Shown piece after piece: positions 7,314-16,521 of a DNA stretch of 37,042 nucleotides (positions are counted from its first letter, which is position 1; every line of letters starts with the position of its first letter). A model generated the notes under the pieces. It was not told the origin of the DNA. It was given only the letters and a program-made list of their open reading frames with translations, and made no database searches. This DNA comes from Bacteroidales bacterium UBA5548 (GTDB lineage Bacteria > Bacteroidota > Bacteroidia > Bacteroidales > UBA932): NCBI GenBank assembly GCA_002425935.1, contig DINE01000010.1:18679-55720 (forward strand). Reading direction: 5' to 3'. The position numbers and the translations under genes were made by a program.

Positions 7314-9143
7314 ATGTCTGCCACTCACCAAAAAATATATGTCATGAATAACCTGGATTACGGAGTAATTGGAAACTGCAGAACAGCAGCCCTTATATCA
7401 AAGAGAGGAAGTCTTGACTGGTTATGTTTTCCGGACTTTGACTCACCCTCAATATTTGCAAAAATTCTGGACGAAAACATAGGGGGGTGCTTCTCAATTG
7501 AACCGGAAGGAGAGTATAACTGCTCACAAAAGTACCTTCAGGGAACAAATATTCTCTGTACAACTTTTGAGTGCTCATCAGGAGCTTTTGAGGTTATGGA
7601 CTTTATGCCGCGATACAAAACAGGCGACGAATCGGTTGACTATTACCTTCCTGCCGAAATTTACCGCTATATAAGAGTGCTCAGAGGCAAACCTGTTTTT
7701 AAGGTTAATTACTCACCTGCACTCAACTATGGGAGGCATAAAGCCAGCCACACAGTAGGTGTAAATTACATCAGAACAAGCCCTGAAGGGGATGAGAGAG
7801 AGTCTCTTTACCTTTACTCGAGTCTGAATCTTGAAACAATTCTAGACGGGAAGAGTATTGCACTTACAGGAGAGGAGTTTTTTCTTATATCCTATAACCA
7901 GAAACTTGTTGATGTAGATATCAGGAGGGTTTACCTTGAATACTCAAGGACAAAAGTTTACTGGCTCAACTGGGTTAACAGATCAAAAAAATTCCGCAAG
8001 TACGAAGATGAGGTAGAGAGAAGCATGCTTATCCTTAAGCTTATGTCTTTTCAGCCAACAGGTGCCGTTCTTGCAGCCCTCACTACAAGTATCCCGGAGA
8101 CAATAGGAGAGGTGAGGAACTGGGACTACCGATTTTGCTGGCTGAGAGACGGCTCGATGTCCATTGAGACGCTTTTAAGTATGGGGCACCGTGGTGCCGC
8201 AAGACGATTTATAAATTTTGTAAAGAGCATTATCCGCTCAAAAGGTGATACATTTCAGATAATGTACGGAATAAGAGGAGAGAGGGAGCTTACGGAGTAC
8301 ACTCTGGATCATCTGGCCGGATATGAAAACTCAAAACCGGTAAGGGTAGGTAATGCAGCATACAACCAAAAGCAGAACGACTCTCTGGGTTACCTTATGG
8401 ATGTTATTTACAAGTACTACCTCTACTTTCCCGGAACCCTGGACGAAATTGAAGATATGTGGGAGGTGGTAAAAAACATAGTAAGAACAGTGTACGAGGA
8501 GTGGAGATCACCTGACCAGGGTATTTGGGAGATTCGTAACAGCATGAGCCATTTTGTGTTTTCAAAAGTTATGTGCTGGGTAGCTCTTGACCGTGCTGTA
8601 AAAATTGCAGAACTTACAGGAAAGTACAACTATGCCGATAACTGGGCGAGAGAGGCTGGTGTAATCAGAAAGGATATTTTTGATAACGGATGGAAGGAGT
8701 GTCTTGGAAGTTTTTCACAGACCTACTCCAATCTTGAACTCGATTCATCTCTTTTGCTAATGGAGGAGTACGGCTTTATTGAGGCCTCAGACCCCAAATA
8801 TATGAGCACGGTTAAAGCCATACGAGATAATCTTCTTCATAACGGGCTTATGTACAGGTATAAAGCAGAAGATGATTTTGGTAAACCCACCTCTGCGTTT
8901 ACTATCTGCACTTTCTGGCTGATAAGGGCACTCTATGTTACAGGGGAGAGGGAGCAGGCAACCGAACTCTTCAATGAAATACTAAAATATTCCAACCATC
9001 TGGGACTATTTAGCGAAGATCTTGATTTTAACAGTAAAAGGCAATTAGGCAACTTCCCTCAGGCATACTCTCATCTTGCTCTGATTAATACTGTAGAACT
9101 TTTATCTGAAGAGAAGATAAGGTCAAGATTTATACGCCCTTAA
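7314..9143 (+). CDS. Glycoside hydrolase family 15 protein (trehalase or glucoamylase)
   Basis: Inverting alpha-glucosidase that releases glucose from trehalose or alpha-glucans, apparently cytoplasmic because no signal peptide is visible. The N-terminal beta domain (about 11-250) starts with DYGVIGNCRTAALISKRGSLDW and the (alpha/alpha)6 catalytic domain follows. Motifs are RNWDYRFCWLRDG (268-280), general acid E406 in GIWEIR and general base E568 in GLFSEDLD. Length (609) matches bacterial and archaeal GH15 enzymes, including the mycobacterial trehalase. MNNLDYG at residue 11 is an alternative start; the first ATG lies 2 bases after the upstream stop. The gene converges on mscS and TPS/TPP, overlapping mscS by 14 bases, which favours trehalose as substrate, though glucoamylase activity cannot be excluded. 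Confidence 0.9.
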   Translation: MSATHQKIYVMNNLDYGVIGNCRTAALISKRGSLDWLCFPDFDSPSIFAKILDENIGGCFSIEPEGEYNCSQKYLQGTNILCTTFECSSGAFEVMDFMPRYKTGDESVDYYLPAEIYRYIRVLRGKPVFKVNYSPALNYGRHKASHTVGVNYIRTSPEGDERESLYLYSSLNLETILDGKSIALTGEEFFLISYNQKLVDVDIRRVYLEYSRTKVYWLNWVNRSKKFRKYEDEVERSMLILKLMSFQPTGAVLAALTTSIPETIGEVRNWDYRFCWLRDGSMSIETLLSMGHRGAARRFINFVKSIIRSKGDTFQIMYGIRGERELTEYTLDHLAGYENSKPVRVGNAAYNQKQNDSLGYLMDVIYKYYLYFPGTLDEIEDMWEVVKNIVRTVYEEWRSPDQGIWEIRNSMSHFVFSKVMCWVALDRAVKIAELTGKYNYADNWAREAGVIRKDIFDNGWKECLGSFSQTYSNLELDSSLLLMEEYGFIEASDPKYMSTVKAIRDNLLHNGLMYRYKAEDDFGKPTSAFTICTFWLIRALYVTGEREQATELFNEILKYSNHLGLFSEDLDFNSKRQLGNFPQAYSHLALINTVELLSEEKIRSRFIRP

Positions 9144-10176
9144 CAGAATCTGCTGAGTGCTGAGTCACCTTTGTGTTTATTCCGGCAAACGAGCCGGGGT
9201 AATTTTTATTTATAAAGTCAATAAGCTGCTCTCTTACTCTTACCCTAAGATCCCAGTTTTTTGATGCGTCACTGCTGCTGAGCAGTATCCTAACCTCCTT
9301 ATGCCACTCTTTGGATGCTGTGACCTGTATATTCTGAACCCTTCCGTCCCAGTCGGGGTTGTCTTTAAGAATAAGAGAGAGGTGCTCCCTTAATGGCTCT
9401 AAAGGCAGTTCGTATGAGACATACAAAAATATAGTTCCCATAATAGATGCCTCTCTTCTTGTCCAGTTCTGGAAAGGTTTCTCCAGAAAGTACCCAGATG
9501 GCAGAATTAGCCTCCTCTGATCCCATATTCTTACAACAACATATGTTAAAGTAATCTCTTCAACTCTTCCCCACTCCCCTTCTACAATAACCACGTCATC
9601 AAATCTAATGGGCTGTGTAATAGCAAGCTGAATCCCAGAAAGTATCTGGCCAATGCTCTTCTGAGCAGCCAGACCCACAATGATACCGGCTACACCTGCC
9701 GATGTAAGCAGGCTTATCCCGATGCTTCTTACGCTCTCTATTGTCATAAGAGCAACTGATATAAAAAGCACTGCAATCAAGGTTATTGCAAGGCCCTCAA
9801 AAACCTTCATCTGAGTCAGGCTCCTTCTTGCACCAAGATTGTCGGGATTTTGAATATCCAGCCTCTTTTCAAGATAGTAGAACAGAGCTCTTGTAAGCTG
9901 AATCACAATCCAGCCGAACGAAAGGATTAGAAGGATATTGTTAATTTTTAAAATAAGATGGCTCTCAGGCAGTCGATTTATAAATATATGGTTGAAAATC
10001 TTTAGCGAGATCCAGAAGATCAGCCAGATGGCCGGGAATCGAAACAGCCGGATTAAAAAATCGTCCAGTCTGGTTTCGGTTTTAAGTGTCAGCGATTTAA
10101 GTTTTTTTATCAATAAACTGTACAAAATGAGCACAACCAGAAAAAAGAGTGCAAAAACAGAGTAAAGCATATACAT
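9130..10176 (-). CDS. Mechanosensitive ion channel, MscS family
   Basis: Small-conductance stretch-activated channel of the inner membrane that opens on hypo-osmotic shock to release solutes. About four hydrophobic segments occupy residues 1-150. The pore-lining helix and beta domain are classical: SAGVAGIIVGLAAQKSIGQ, then ITQPIRFDDVVIVEGEWGRVEEITL, followed by the alpha/beta cytoplasmic domain to residue 348. It begins 14 bases after the TPS/TPP stop, so both are probably on one transcript. Its 3' end overlaps the convergent GH15 gene by 14 bases with no terminator visible between them. The pairing suggests coordinated solute synthesis and release. Confidence 0.93.
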   Translation of the reverse strand: MYMLYSVFALFFLVVLILYSLLIKKLKSLTLKTETRLDDFLIRLFRFPAIWLIFWISLKIFNHIFINRLPESHLILKINNILLILSFGWIVIQLTRALFYYLEKRLDIQNPDNLGARRSLTQMKVFEGLAITLIAVLFISVALMTIESVRSIGISLLTSAGVAGIIVGLAAQKSIGQILSGIQLAITQPIRFDDVVIVEGEWGRVEEITLTYVVVRIWDQRRLILPSGYFLEKPFQNWTRREASIMGTIFLYVSYELPLEPLREHLSLILKDNPDWDGRVQNIQVTASKEWHKEVRILLSSSDASKNWDLRVRVREQLIDFINKNYPGSFAGINTKVTQHSADSVKGV

Positions 10177-10190
10177 TTCCTCCTCTCACT

Positions 10191-12362
10191 TTATTCTCCC
10201 AATGCCACTCTTCTCAAAAAAGGCAAAGTATCTGACTGGTTAAGAAGATTAAAACGGGCATTTTCTGAAAGTGTCCCGATTTTAATAGTGTAAGAACCGG
10301 CAGGGAGTGCGTTAAACATATCTTCGTCAGTAACATCGTCGCCCATGGCAAGAATAAAGTCGTAGCTTCTGTTCTTTAAAAGACGATTTACCTCTGATCC
10401 TTTTGTAAATTCCGGATATTTAATCTCGACAATTTTGTTCCCCTTCATTATCTGAAGATGTTCGCGTGTACATGGAGTGATCAGAGATTCAATAAGCTGC
10501 TGAACCCTTATTGATGCCAGCCAGGCATCAACCTTTCGGTAGTGCCATACAAGAGCGGTCTCCTTAACCTCCAATGACGACCTTGGGGTTCTCTCGACAA
10601 ATTGCTGAAGTATTCCCAGAATATCCTCTTCCCACTCCTTTGGAGGGGTGTTCTTGTTCCACTCCGAATTATCCTTGTAAAAGGCGCCATGTTCTGCTGC
10701 CAGACCAATATTTAGCCCTCCCAGCCACCTCTCCAGAGTATTATGGTCTCGCCCGCTGCTTATTACTACCCTGTTTCTGCTGTCTGATGCCAGTAACCTG
10801 AGCGTCTCCAGAATTTCATCTGTGGGTACTGCATCTTCGGGTTTGGGTTTGAATGGGGAGAGAGTACCGTCATAATCGAGCAGAATAAGTCTCTCTTTGG
10901 AGTTACGGTAAGATCTTTTAATCTCTTCTTCATAATCACTGCTCAGAACCTTGGAAAAGAGAGACATGTTTCTTTCGCGGATAGCTTTAAGGTCTCTTAT
11001 AAAGTCACCGGCCCATTTGTTAACAGTCTGTTTTGAGACCCTTTTCTGCAGCCACTTCATCCGCTCCTGCTGCTCTGCATCTGGCATTTTAAGGGCTTTA
11101 AGGATTGCCTCCTCAATTTGAGTTGTGTCGTTGGGGTTAATAATAAGAGCATCAATCAGTTCGATTGAGGCGCCTGCCATCTCGCTAAGAATAAGAACTC
11201 CGTTTGTATCTCTTTTAGCAGCAATATACTCCTTGGCAACCAGATTCATCCCATCCCTAAGGGGTGTTACCAGAGCTATATCGGCAACATGGTACATAGC
11301 ACACAACTCCTCAAATGAAAAACCGTGATAGAAATAGTGAACAGGGGTCCAGTTCATATTTGAGTAAATTCCGTTTATTGACCCTATTGTCTCGTCAATT
11401 TTTGTTTTTAGACCTGAGTAACTCTCAACACTATCTCTTGAAGGGACAATTATCATAAAGAGCGACACTCTGTTCCAATACTCAGGGTTGTTTTCCAAAA
11501 ATTGAGCGAACCCTTTGAGCCTGTGAAGAATACCTTTACTGTAGTCAAGTCGGTCGACAGAGAGTATTATCTTATGATCTCGGTAATCTTTTTTTAGCTT
11601 GTATGCAATTCTTGCAACCTTGGGATTGAGTATTGCATCGTAGTAAAGATTGTAATTTATACCCATAGGCAGTGCATCTACTCTAACTACCCTCTCCCTG
11701 AGTCGTACTTCGTCCAGCTCAAAGTTTATATCCAGAACTCTTTCGGCTGCACTGATAAAGTGCCTCATATACTCATATGTGTGAAAAGCTACCAGATCTG
11801 CCCCAAGTAACCCGGAAAGCAGTTCTGCTCTCTCGGGCAGAACCCGGAAGAGTTCGTATGAAGGAAAGGGTATATGGTGGAAATAGCCTATACTGACATT
11901 GGGATTTATATCTCTTAACATTTTTGGCAGCAGCATCAGCTGATAGTCCTGTACCCACACTATATCTCCTGGCTCCATCACCTTTTTTGCAGCATCGGCA
12001 AACATTGCGTTTACCCTCTTGTAGCTTTCCCAGTGGCTGTTTTCGTGCTGAATGAGTGTAAAAAAGTAGTGGCAGAGGGGCCATAGTTTACTGTTACTGT
12101 AGCCCTCATAGTACTCTTTTATCTCTTTTTTGGAGAGAAATACAGGATGAAAATTCTTCTCTTTAAGATGTCGGCTGATTGTCTCCTGATCCTCATCGCT
12201 CTTTGCATCTACGCCGGGCCAGCCAATCCAGTGACGTTCAATATTCATGTCCAGTGAATCCAGCCCTGTGGTGAGCCCTCCTTCACTTCTTGCAAATCTG
12301 TAGGATCCCTTGATTTTTGTAGCTTTTACCGGAAGTCTGTTGGAAATAATTATCAGTTTCAT
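10191..12362 (-). CDS. Bifunctional trehalose-6-phosphate synthase / trehalose-6-phosphate phosphatase
   Basis: Makes trehalose from a nucleotide-glucose and glucose-6-phosphate, then dephosphorylates it. The N-terminal GT20 domain (about 1-465) keeps the OtsA substrate residues: R9 in SNRLPV, D139 in VQDYQLM, R271 and K276 in DRLDYSKG, D370 in PLRDGMNLVAKE and E378. The C-terminal HAD phosphatase domain (about 490-723) has LLDYDGT (496-500), VISSGRD and MGDDVTDED. The two activities are separate proteins (OtsA, OtsB) in Escherichia coli but fused here in the order TPS-TPP, as in some Bacteroidetes and eukaryotes. No key residue is missing. It is followed by the MscS gene and faces the convergent GH15 gene; a possible promoter lies at 12388-12418. 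Confidence 0.95.
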   Translation of the reverse strand: MKLIIISNRLPVKATKIKGSYRFARSEGGLTTGLDSLDMNIERHWIGWPGVDAKSDEDQETISRHLKEKNFHPVFLSKKEIKEYYEGYSNSKLWPLCHYFFTLIQHENSHWESYKRVNAMFADAAKKVMEPGDIVWVQDYQLMLLPKMLRDINPNVSIGYFHHIPFPSYELFRVLPERAELLSGLLGADLVAFHTYEYMRHFISAAERVLDINFELDEVRLRERVVRVDALPMGINYNLYYDAILNPKVARIAYKLKKDYRDHKIILSVDRLDYSKGILHRLKGFAQFLENNPEYWNRVSLFMIIVPSRDSVESYSGLKTKIDETIGSINGIYSNMNWTPVHYFYHGFSFEELCAMYHVADIALVTPLRDGMNLVAKEYIAAKRDTNGVLILSEMAGASIELIDALIINPNDTTQIEEAILKALKMPDAEQQERMKWLQKRVSKQTVNKWAGDFIRDLKAIRERNMSLFSKVLSSDYEEEIKRSYRNSKERLILLDYDGTLSPFKPKPEDAVPTDEILETLRLLASDSRNRVVISSGRDHNTLERWLGGLNIGLAAEHGAFYKDNSEWNKNTPPKEWEEDILGILQQFVERTPRSSLEVKETALVWHYRKVDAWLASIRVQQLIESLITPCTREHLQIMKGNKIVEIKYPEFTKGSEVNRLLKNRSYDFILAMGDDVTDEDMFNALPAGSYTIKIGTLSENARFNLLNQSDTLPFLRRVALGE

Positions 12363-12387
12363 AGAACAAAAATTGTTGGGTCATCTT

Positions 12388-12418
12388 GCAATATACCATT
12401 TTCCGCCCTTAAATACAA
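12388..12418 (-). promoter_or_regulatory. Possible promoter of the TPS/TPP-mscS operon
   Basis: Minus-strand reading gives a TTG -33 element (12416-12418), 20 bases of spacer and TATATTGC (12388-12395), which departs from TAnnTTTG in its last bases. It would give a leader of roughly 20 bases before the ATG at 12362. The imperfect -7 box makes this tentative. Confidence 0.35.
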
Positions 12419-12459
12419 AATCTCGCTCCATTTAAAAGCAGCTTTTTAAATCAATTGGT

Positions 12460-12467
12460 TAAATTTG
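12460..12467 (+). promoter_or_regulatory. Possible -7 box for the DUF819 gene
   Basis: TAAATTTG is an exact TAnnTTTG match 19 bases before the DUF819 ATG. No TTG sits at the standard -33 spacing. It is divergent from the TPS/TPP promoter within the 124-base gap. Confidence 0.4.
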
Positions 12468-12486
12468 TCTGCCTAAACTTACATAT

Positions 12487-13644
12487 ATGATATTACCTTT
12501 AACCGCTGCGTACATCATTACTCCGGCAATTGTCCTTTGGCTCTGCAGGAAGATTAAATTTCTCGGAAAAATCGGTCCTGTTCTTCTCCTCTATCTGATT
12601 GGAATTATATTGGGTAACAGCGGGCTTATACCTGAAAATGCATTCAAACTTCAGGATATGATTGTAACAATCATAATTCCCCTGGCAATTCCTATGATGC
12701 TCTTCTCCTGTAATTTTCTCCAGTGGAATATAAGAAATGCCGTTCTTACGCTTGTGACAGGAATTATTGCAGTTGTTGCAGCAATATTTGCCGGATATTT
12801 TATATTTAAACCTCTCATAGGCAACGATCCTTCGATTGGAGGTAATATTGATAACATCGCAGGAATGCTTGCGGGTGTATATACCGGCGGCACCCCCAAC
12901 CTTGCAGCAATTAAAATTATGCTGGGAATCCCCAACGAGACCTACATAATGGTACATTCATACGACATGGCCATAAGCCTGGTCTACCTCACCTTTGTTC
13001 TCTCCATAGGGATAAGGTTGTTCAGAAAGATTCTCCACTATGAACCTTCAGGCAAGAGCACAAAGAGCGAACATATGCCAATTGAGCCGGAGAGCGAGGA
13101 GCCTTACAAGGGCTTTTTAAAAAGAGAAAATTTTCTCCCACTACTTGGTGCTATAGGGCTTTCGGTGCTGATATTTGCCCTGGCCGGAGGGCTCTCTCTC
13201 ATTTTACCAAAGGATATGCAGATGGTGGTTGTAATTCTTACCATTACATCGCTGGGGATAGGAGCCTCATTTATTAAAAAGGTGAGAGAGATAAAGAAGA
13301 GCTACGATGCGGGAATGTATCTGGTATATATTTTCAGTATGGTTGTTGCCTCAATGGCCGATCTTTCGAGGCTAAACCTTGCTGGCGGATTTTATGTGCT
13401 GCTCTACATTGTTTTTGTGATTTTCGGCTCTCTGTTTTTGCAGCTTTTAATGGCTAGAATTCTAAAGATTGATGCAGACACTGTGCTTATATCATCGGTT
13501 TCACTTATAAACTCTCCTCCCTTTGTCCCTCTTATTGCAACAGCAATGAATAACAGAGGGGTTATAATAACAGGTCTTACAGTGGGGTTGGTTGGTTATG
13601 CAATAGGCAACTATATCGGATACCTAATTTCAATTATTCTTTAA
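12487..13644 (+). CDS. DUF819 family integral membrane protein
   Basis: Polytopic inner-membrane protein of the DUF819 (YjcL-like) family, whose molecular role is not established; a transporter-like fold is assumed. About ten hydrophobic segments span the 385 residues, interrupted by a charged loop (about residues 185-215). The family signature is the glycine-rich stretch GMLAGVYTGGTPNLAAIK followed by a hydrophobic helix containing HSYDMAIS, and a second one near the C-terminus, SSVSLINSPPFVP, which looks like the inverted-repeat counterpart. The Omp85-like gene follows after 11 bases, suggesting co-transcription. No substrate can be assigned. Confidence 0.82.
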   Translation: MILPLTAAYIITPAIVLWLCRKIKFLGKIGPVLLLYLIGIILGNSGLIPENAFKLQDMIVTIIIPLAIPMMLFSCNFLQWNIRNAVLTLVTGIIAVVAAIFAGYFIFKPLIGNDPSIGGNIDNIAGMLAGVYTGGTPNLAAIKIMLGIPNETYIMVHSYDMAISLVYLTFVLSIGIRLFRKILHYEPSGKSTKSEHMPIEPESEEPYKGFLKRENFLPLLGAIGLSVLIFALAGGLSLILPKDMQMVVVILTITSLGIGASFIKKVREIKKSYDAGMYLVYIFSMVVASMADLSRLNLAGGFYVLLYIVFVIFGSLFLQLLMARILKIDADTVLISSVSLINSPPFVPLIATAMNNRGVIITGLTVGLVGYAIGNYIGYLISIIL

Positions 13645-13655
13645 ATATCACTAAT

Positions 13656-14906
13656 ATGAAAAGATTTTCAGCTCTTGCCGTACCGGCTCTCATAATCATC
13701 ATCTTTATAACACCTGTATTAAAAGCACAGGAGAGAAAGAGCGGCTGGAATTTTGGTCCGCTGCCTGCAGTAAGCTACAACAGTGATCTGGGATTTCAGT
13801 ACGGAGCACTTTGCGATATTTACTGGTTTGGGGATGGAAGCACATTCCCGGAGTACATACATAAATTTAATGTGGAGATTTCCAGATATACCAAAGGGTC
13901 AGGGATATACCACTTTTTTTATGATTCAAAATACCTTCTGAAAGACCTTAGGACAACTGTGGATTTTAGTTATCTCACAGATCGTATGATGGACTTTTAC
14001 GGATATAATGGTTACATGGCAAGGTATGAAAAGGAGAGGGGAGAGTCATTTTATAAATATGACAGAAATCTTCTCAGGGCCACAATAGATATTCAGGGTA
14101 AGATTACTGGCAGTCTGGGCTGGGTAGCTGGTGCCGGAATTTTCGGGTACAGGACAGGCCCCGTTAAGCTTGATAAATACGCAGGCGAGCCATCACTTTT
14201 TGCTCACTATGTAGAGGAGGGGCTGATTAACAGCAGCGAAAAGGATGGAGGAACCAGGCTTGAGATTAAGACAGGTTTGGTTTACGACACCAGAGATAAC
14301 GAAGCTGACCCGTACAGAGGATTCAAAGGGGAGGCCATTTCTGTTGTCTCTCCCGGGTTTGGCAGCAAAGGCTATGGAAAGCTGTTTTTGTCGGCTTCCG
14401 GTTATATACCGCTTGCCGGAAATAAACTCACATTCGCAGCAAGAGGGATCTACCAGGGAACCTACGCCGGGGAGCAGCCTTTCTATATGATGCAAAATAT
14501 AACAACGCTCTATTTCAGACAGATAACAAGTGAGGGATTGGGAGGACTAAACACTATAAGAGGTGTGCTGAGAAACAGAGTTGTGGGCTCCGGAGTGCTG
14601 CTATCAAACTTTGAACTCAGATACCGTTTTGCCAATTTTAAATTTCTGGGTCAGAGCTGGTATCTGGCAGTCAACCCCTTCTTTGATGCAGGAAGAGTTG
14701 TTCAGTACTACAAGTCAAATGAGATGTCTCAAAGTATGAATCCCGAAATTACCGGCAATCTTGACGAAAAGTTTCATATGAGTGCGGGAGCCGGGATAAA
14801 GGCTATTATGAACAGGAACTTTGTTATCTCTGCAGAGTGGGGAAAACCTTTCAACAAACTTGACGGGGAGAGTGGTCTGAATGTTGGACTGAACTTTATT
14901 TTTTAA
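13656..14906 (+). CDS. Omp85 (BamA/TamA) superfamily outer-membrane beta-barrel, POTRA-less
   Basis: Predicted outer-membrane protein. A Sec signal peptide (about residues 1-24, ending KAQE) is followed directly by a string of amphipathic strands with alternating aromatic residues. The C-terminal half carries the Omp85 lid-loop-like block GLGGLNTIRGVLRNRVVGSG, matching the conserved xRG(Y/V) element, then strand SNFELRYRF and a final strand ending in NVGLNFIF with a terminal Phe. At 416 residues there is no room for POTRA domains, so it is unlike BamA itself and more like single-barrel surface-antigen family members of Bacteroidetes. It follows the DUF819 gene by 11 bases and precedes the ECF sigma gene by 51. 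Cargo or role is unknown. Confidence 0.78.
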   Translation: MKRFSALAVPALIIIIFITPVLKAQERKSGWNFGPLPAVSYNSDLGFQYGALCDIYWFGDGSTFPEYIHKFNVEISRYTKGSGIYHFFYDSKYLLKDLRTTVDFSYLTDRMMDFYGYNGYMARYEKERGESFYKYDRNLLRATIDIQGKITGSLGWVAGAGIFGYRTGPVKLDKYAGEPSLFAHYVEEGLINSSEKDGGTRLEIKTGLVYDTRDNEADPYRGFKGEAISVVSPGFGSKGYGKLFLSASGYIPLAGNKLTFAARGIYQGTYAGEQPFYMMQNITTLYFRQITSEGLGGLNTIRGVLRNRVVGSGVLLSNFELRYRFANFKFLGQSWYLAVNPFFDAGRVVQYYKSNEMSQSMNPEITGNLDEKFHMSAGAGIKAIMNRNFVISAEWGKPFNKLDGESGLNVGLNFIF

Positions 14907-14920
14907 AAATATTCCTAAGC

Positions 14921-14946
14921 TGTAACATAATTAAAGGTTGTTCGTC
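14921..14946 (+). promoter_or_regulatory. Candidate ECF-type (autoregulatory) promoter
   Basis: TGTAAC (14921-14926), 16 bases of spacer and CGTC (14943-14946) resemble the generic ECF architecture of an AAC -35 and a CGTC -10 about 16 bases apart, directly upstream of an ECF sigma gene. ECF sigma factors often drive their own operon. The CGTC is only 11 bases from the ATG, so the leader would be very short. No experimental consensus for this factor is available. Confidence 0.3.
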
Positions 14947-14957
14947 TTCTAATCGGA

Positions 14958-15458
14958 ATGACATCACAAGAGTTTAACATATTGGTTGGAAAACTCAGGC
15001 CGAGGCTGGTTCACTTTGCAAATGGTTTTGTGAAGGGAGGTGCCGCCACAGCCGAAGATATGGTACAGGATGCTGTTATAAAGCTCTGGAGGTCAAACGA
15101 ATTGCAGGAGATAAGGAATCCTGAGGCACTCACTGTTCAGATACTCAGAAATGTGTGTCTCGATTACCTTAAGCTCAAAAAGAATAATATGGACGCACTA
15201 AATCCCAACTTCAGGATATATACCGAGGCAGATCCTTCGGCTGTGCTTGAAAGTAAAGATGAGATGTGCAATGTCAACGGGTACCTTGCCCAGCTTCCGG
15301 AAGATCAGATGCTGGCAATAAGGCTCAGAGATATAATGGGTTACGAAATGGATGAGATTGCAAAGATTCTTGGAACCTCAGAGGGTAATGTAAGAACTCT
15401 GCTCTCAAGAGCCCGCCAGAAATTAAGAGAAAAATTAATGTCAAAATGGAAACAATAG
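14958..15458 (+). CDS. RNA polymerase sigma-70 factor, ECF subfamily
   Basis: Alternative sigma factor that directs RNA polymerase to a small regulon, commonly envelope functions. Sigma region 2 lies at about residues 8-75 (LRPRLVHFANGFV, AEDMVQDAVIKLWRS, ALTVQILRNVCLDYLK) and region 4 at about 105-160 (LPEDQMLAIRLRDIMGYEMDEIAKIL, GTSEGNVRTLLSRARQKLRE), with no other domain, as expected for ECF factors of 166 residues. The next gene overlaps its 3' end by 13 bases and encodes a single-pass protein, the usual anti-sigma arrangement. A possible self-promoter lies just upstream. Confidence 0.93.
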   Translation: MTSQEFNILVGKLRPRLVHFANGFVKGGAATAEDMVQDAVIKLWRSNELQEIRNPEALTVQILRNVCLDYLKLKKNNMDALNPNFRIYTEADPSAVLESKDEMCNVNGYLAQLPEDQMLAIRLRDIMGYEMDEIAKILGTSEGNVRTLLSRARQKLREKLMSKWKQ

Positions 15459-15985
15459 ACAGTAAAAGAGCCGGAGATCTTTTGGAAAGATACTTCGAAG
15501 CTGAAACAACTCTTCGCGAAGAGGAGCTGCTTAGAGATTACTTCTCGAATGGAGATGTATCACCTGAGCATGCCGTTTACATCCAGCTCTTTTGTGCATT
15601 TAGCGAAGAGCGTGAAAAGCTCAATGTTACCAGCCCGGCTTTGCCCGAAATGATTATGCCTGTCAGAAACAGTACACGAAAATTCCATTTCAGGTGGATG
15701 TCTGTGGCAGCAGCTGCAGCCCTGGCAGTATTTGCCTTCCTGATGATACCCGAAAAGGGAGACTCTCTTAAGCTTATAATTGACGGAGTAAATGTAAGAA
15801 ACAGAGAGCTGGCACTCACAAAGGCAGATTTGCATCTTGAGCAGGTTAACTCACTGCTTGTAAGGTTTCGCGACGGCAGCAACAAGCAGATAGATAATAT
15901 GAATAAAATAGGAGATGCGTTGTCTCCATTTAAATCTCTTGAAAAAATTCTGACACAAACTACAGTATCAGATCGTCTTGAATAA
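15446..15985 (+). CDS. Probable anti-sigma factor, single-pass membrane protein
   Basis: Not recognised by strong motif; called from context and architecture. An acidic, helical N-terminal cytoplasmic part (residues 1-80, with DLLERYFEAETTLREEELLRDYF, typical of the start of Bacteroidetes anti-sigma-like proteins) is followed by one membrane helix (about 84-100). A charged, probably coiled periplasmic tail (about 105-179) follows. It starts 13 bases inside the ECF sigma gene in another frame, so translation is likely coupled. No zinc-binding HxxxCxxC anti-sigma motif is visible. It should hold the sigma factor at the membrane; a non-regulatory role is possible. Confidence 0.6.
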   Translation: METIDSKRAGDLLERYFEAETTLREEELLRDYFSNGDVSPEHAVYIQLFCAFSEEREKLNVTSPALPEMIMPVRNSTRKFHFRWMSVAAAAALAVFAFLMIPEKGDSLKLIIDGVNVRNRELALTKADLHLEQVNSLLVRFRDGSNKQIDNMNKIGDALSPFKSLEKILTQTTVSDRLE

Positions 15986-16029
15986 CGGAAGGCTTCTCAA
16001 AATATATCGGACAAATAAAAAAAAAGAAA

Positions 16030-16521
16030 ATGAAAAAGGTTTTAATAATAGTACTAGCCGCAATACTCTGCCCATACATAGCAATGGCACAGGCGAAACA
16101 GATACACCTTATTCTTGATAAATACGAAAAGAGAAAAAAGGTTGAATCAATCATCATCTCACCTGCGGTATTGCAAATGGCCGGAAACGGAAACTACAAC
16201 GCCTCAACCAAAGAGCTCCTGTCAAAAATCTCAGAGATGAGAATTGTCAATGTTAAGGAGGATGCAGTTGAGGGCACCACACCACTGAGGATTATCATCC
16301 GTGACGATCTTGACAAAGTTCTTATAAGCCCAAAATTCTCCCGCGTTCTAAAGATGCAGGATGGTGAGGAGCTGCTCGAACTCTTTGTTACGAAAGAGTC
16401 AGACGGAGTACTGGTGTTTTTAGCAACAAGCCCCAAGGAGTTTGCAGTAATCTCCATCTTTGGCAACATCGACAAAAGTGTTATAAATGCCGTAATGACC
16501 GGCGGAATAAAAGTAAAGTAA
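16030..16521 (+). CDS. DUF4252 domain-containing exported protein
   Basis: Small exported protein of a Bacteroidetes-specific family with no known biochemical function, frequently found beside ECF sigma/anti-sigma genes. A signal peptide (about residues 1-20, cut after AMAQ) precedes a single alpha/beta domain. Features include a helix followed by VESIIISPAVLQMAG, then an alternating hydrophobic section LELFVTKESDGVLVFLATSPKE and a C-terminal helix DKSVINAVMTGGIKV. The 163-residue length is typical. It lies 44 bases after the anti-sigma gene and 43 before the barrel gene. An output gene of the sigma factor is a reasonable inference. Confidence 0.75.
   Translation: MKKVLIIVLAAILCPYIAMAQAKQIHLILDKYEKRKKVESIIISPAVLQMAGNGNYNASTKELLSKISEMRIVNVKEDAVEGTTPLRIIIRDDLDKVLISPKFSRVLKMQDGEELLELFVTKESDGVLVFLATSPKEFAVISIFGNIDKSVINAVMTGGIKVK

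Noticed and set aside
12499..12957. 152-codon minus-strand frame inside the DUF819 gene
   Set aside because: Entirely antisense to a conserved membrane-protein gene; composition (Asn, Cys, Tyr rich) is typical of shadow translation.
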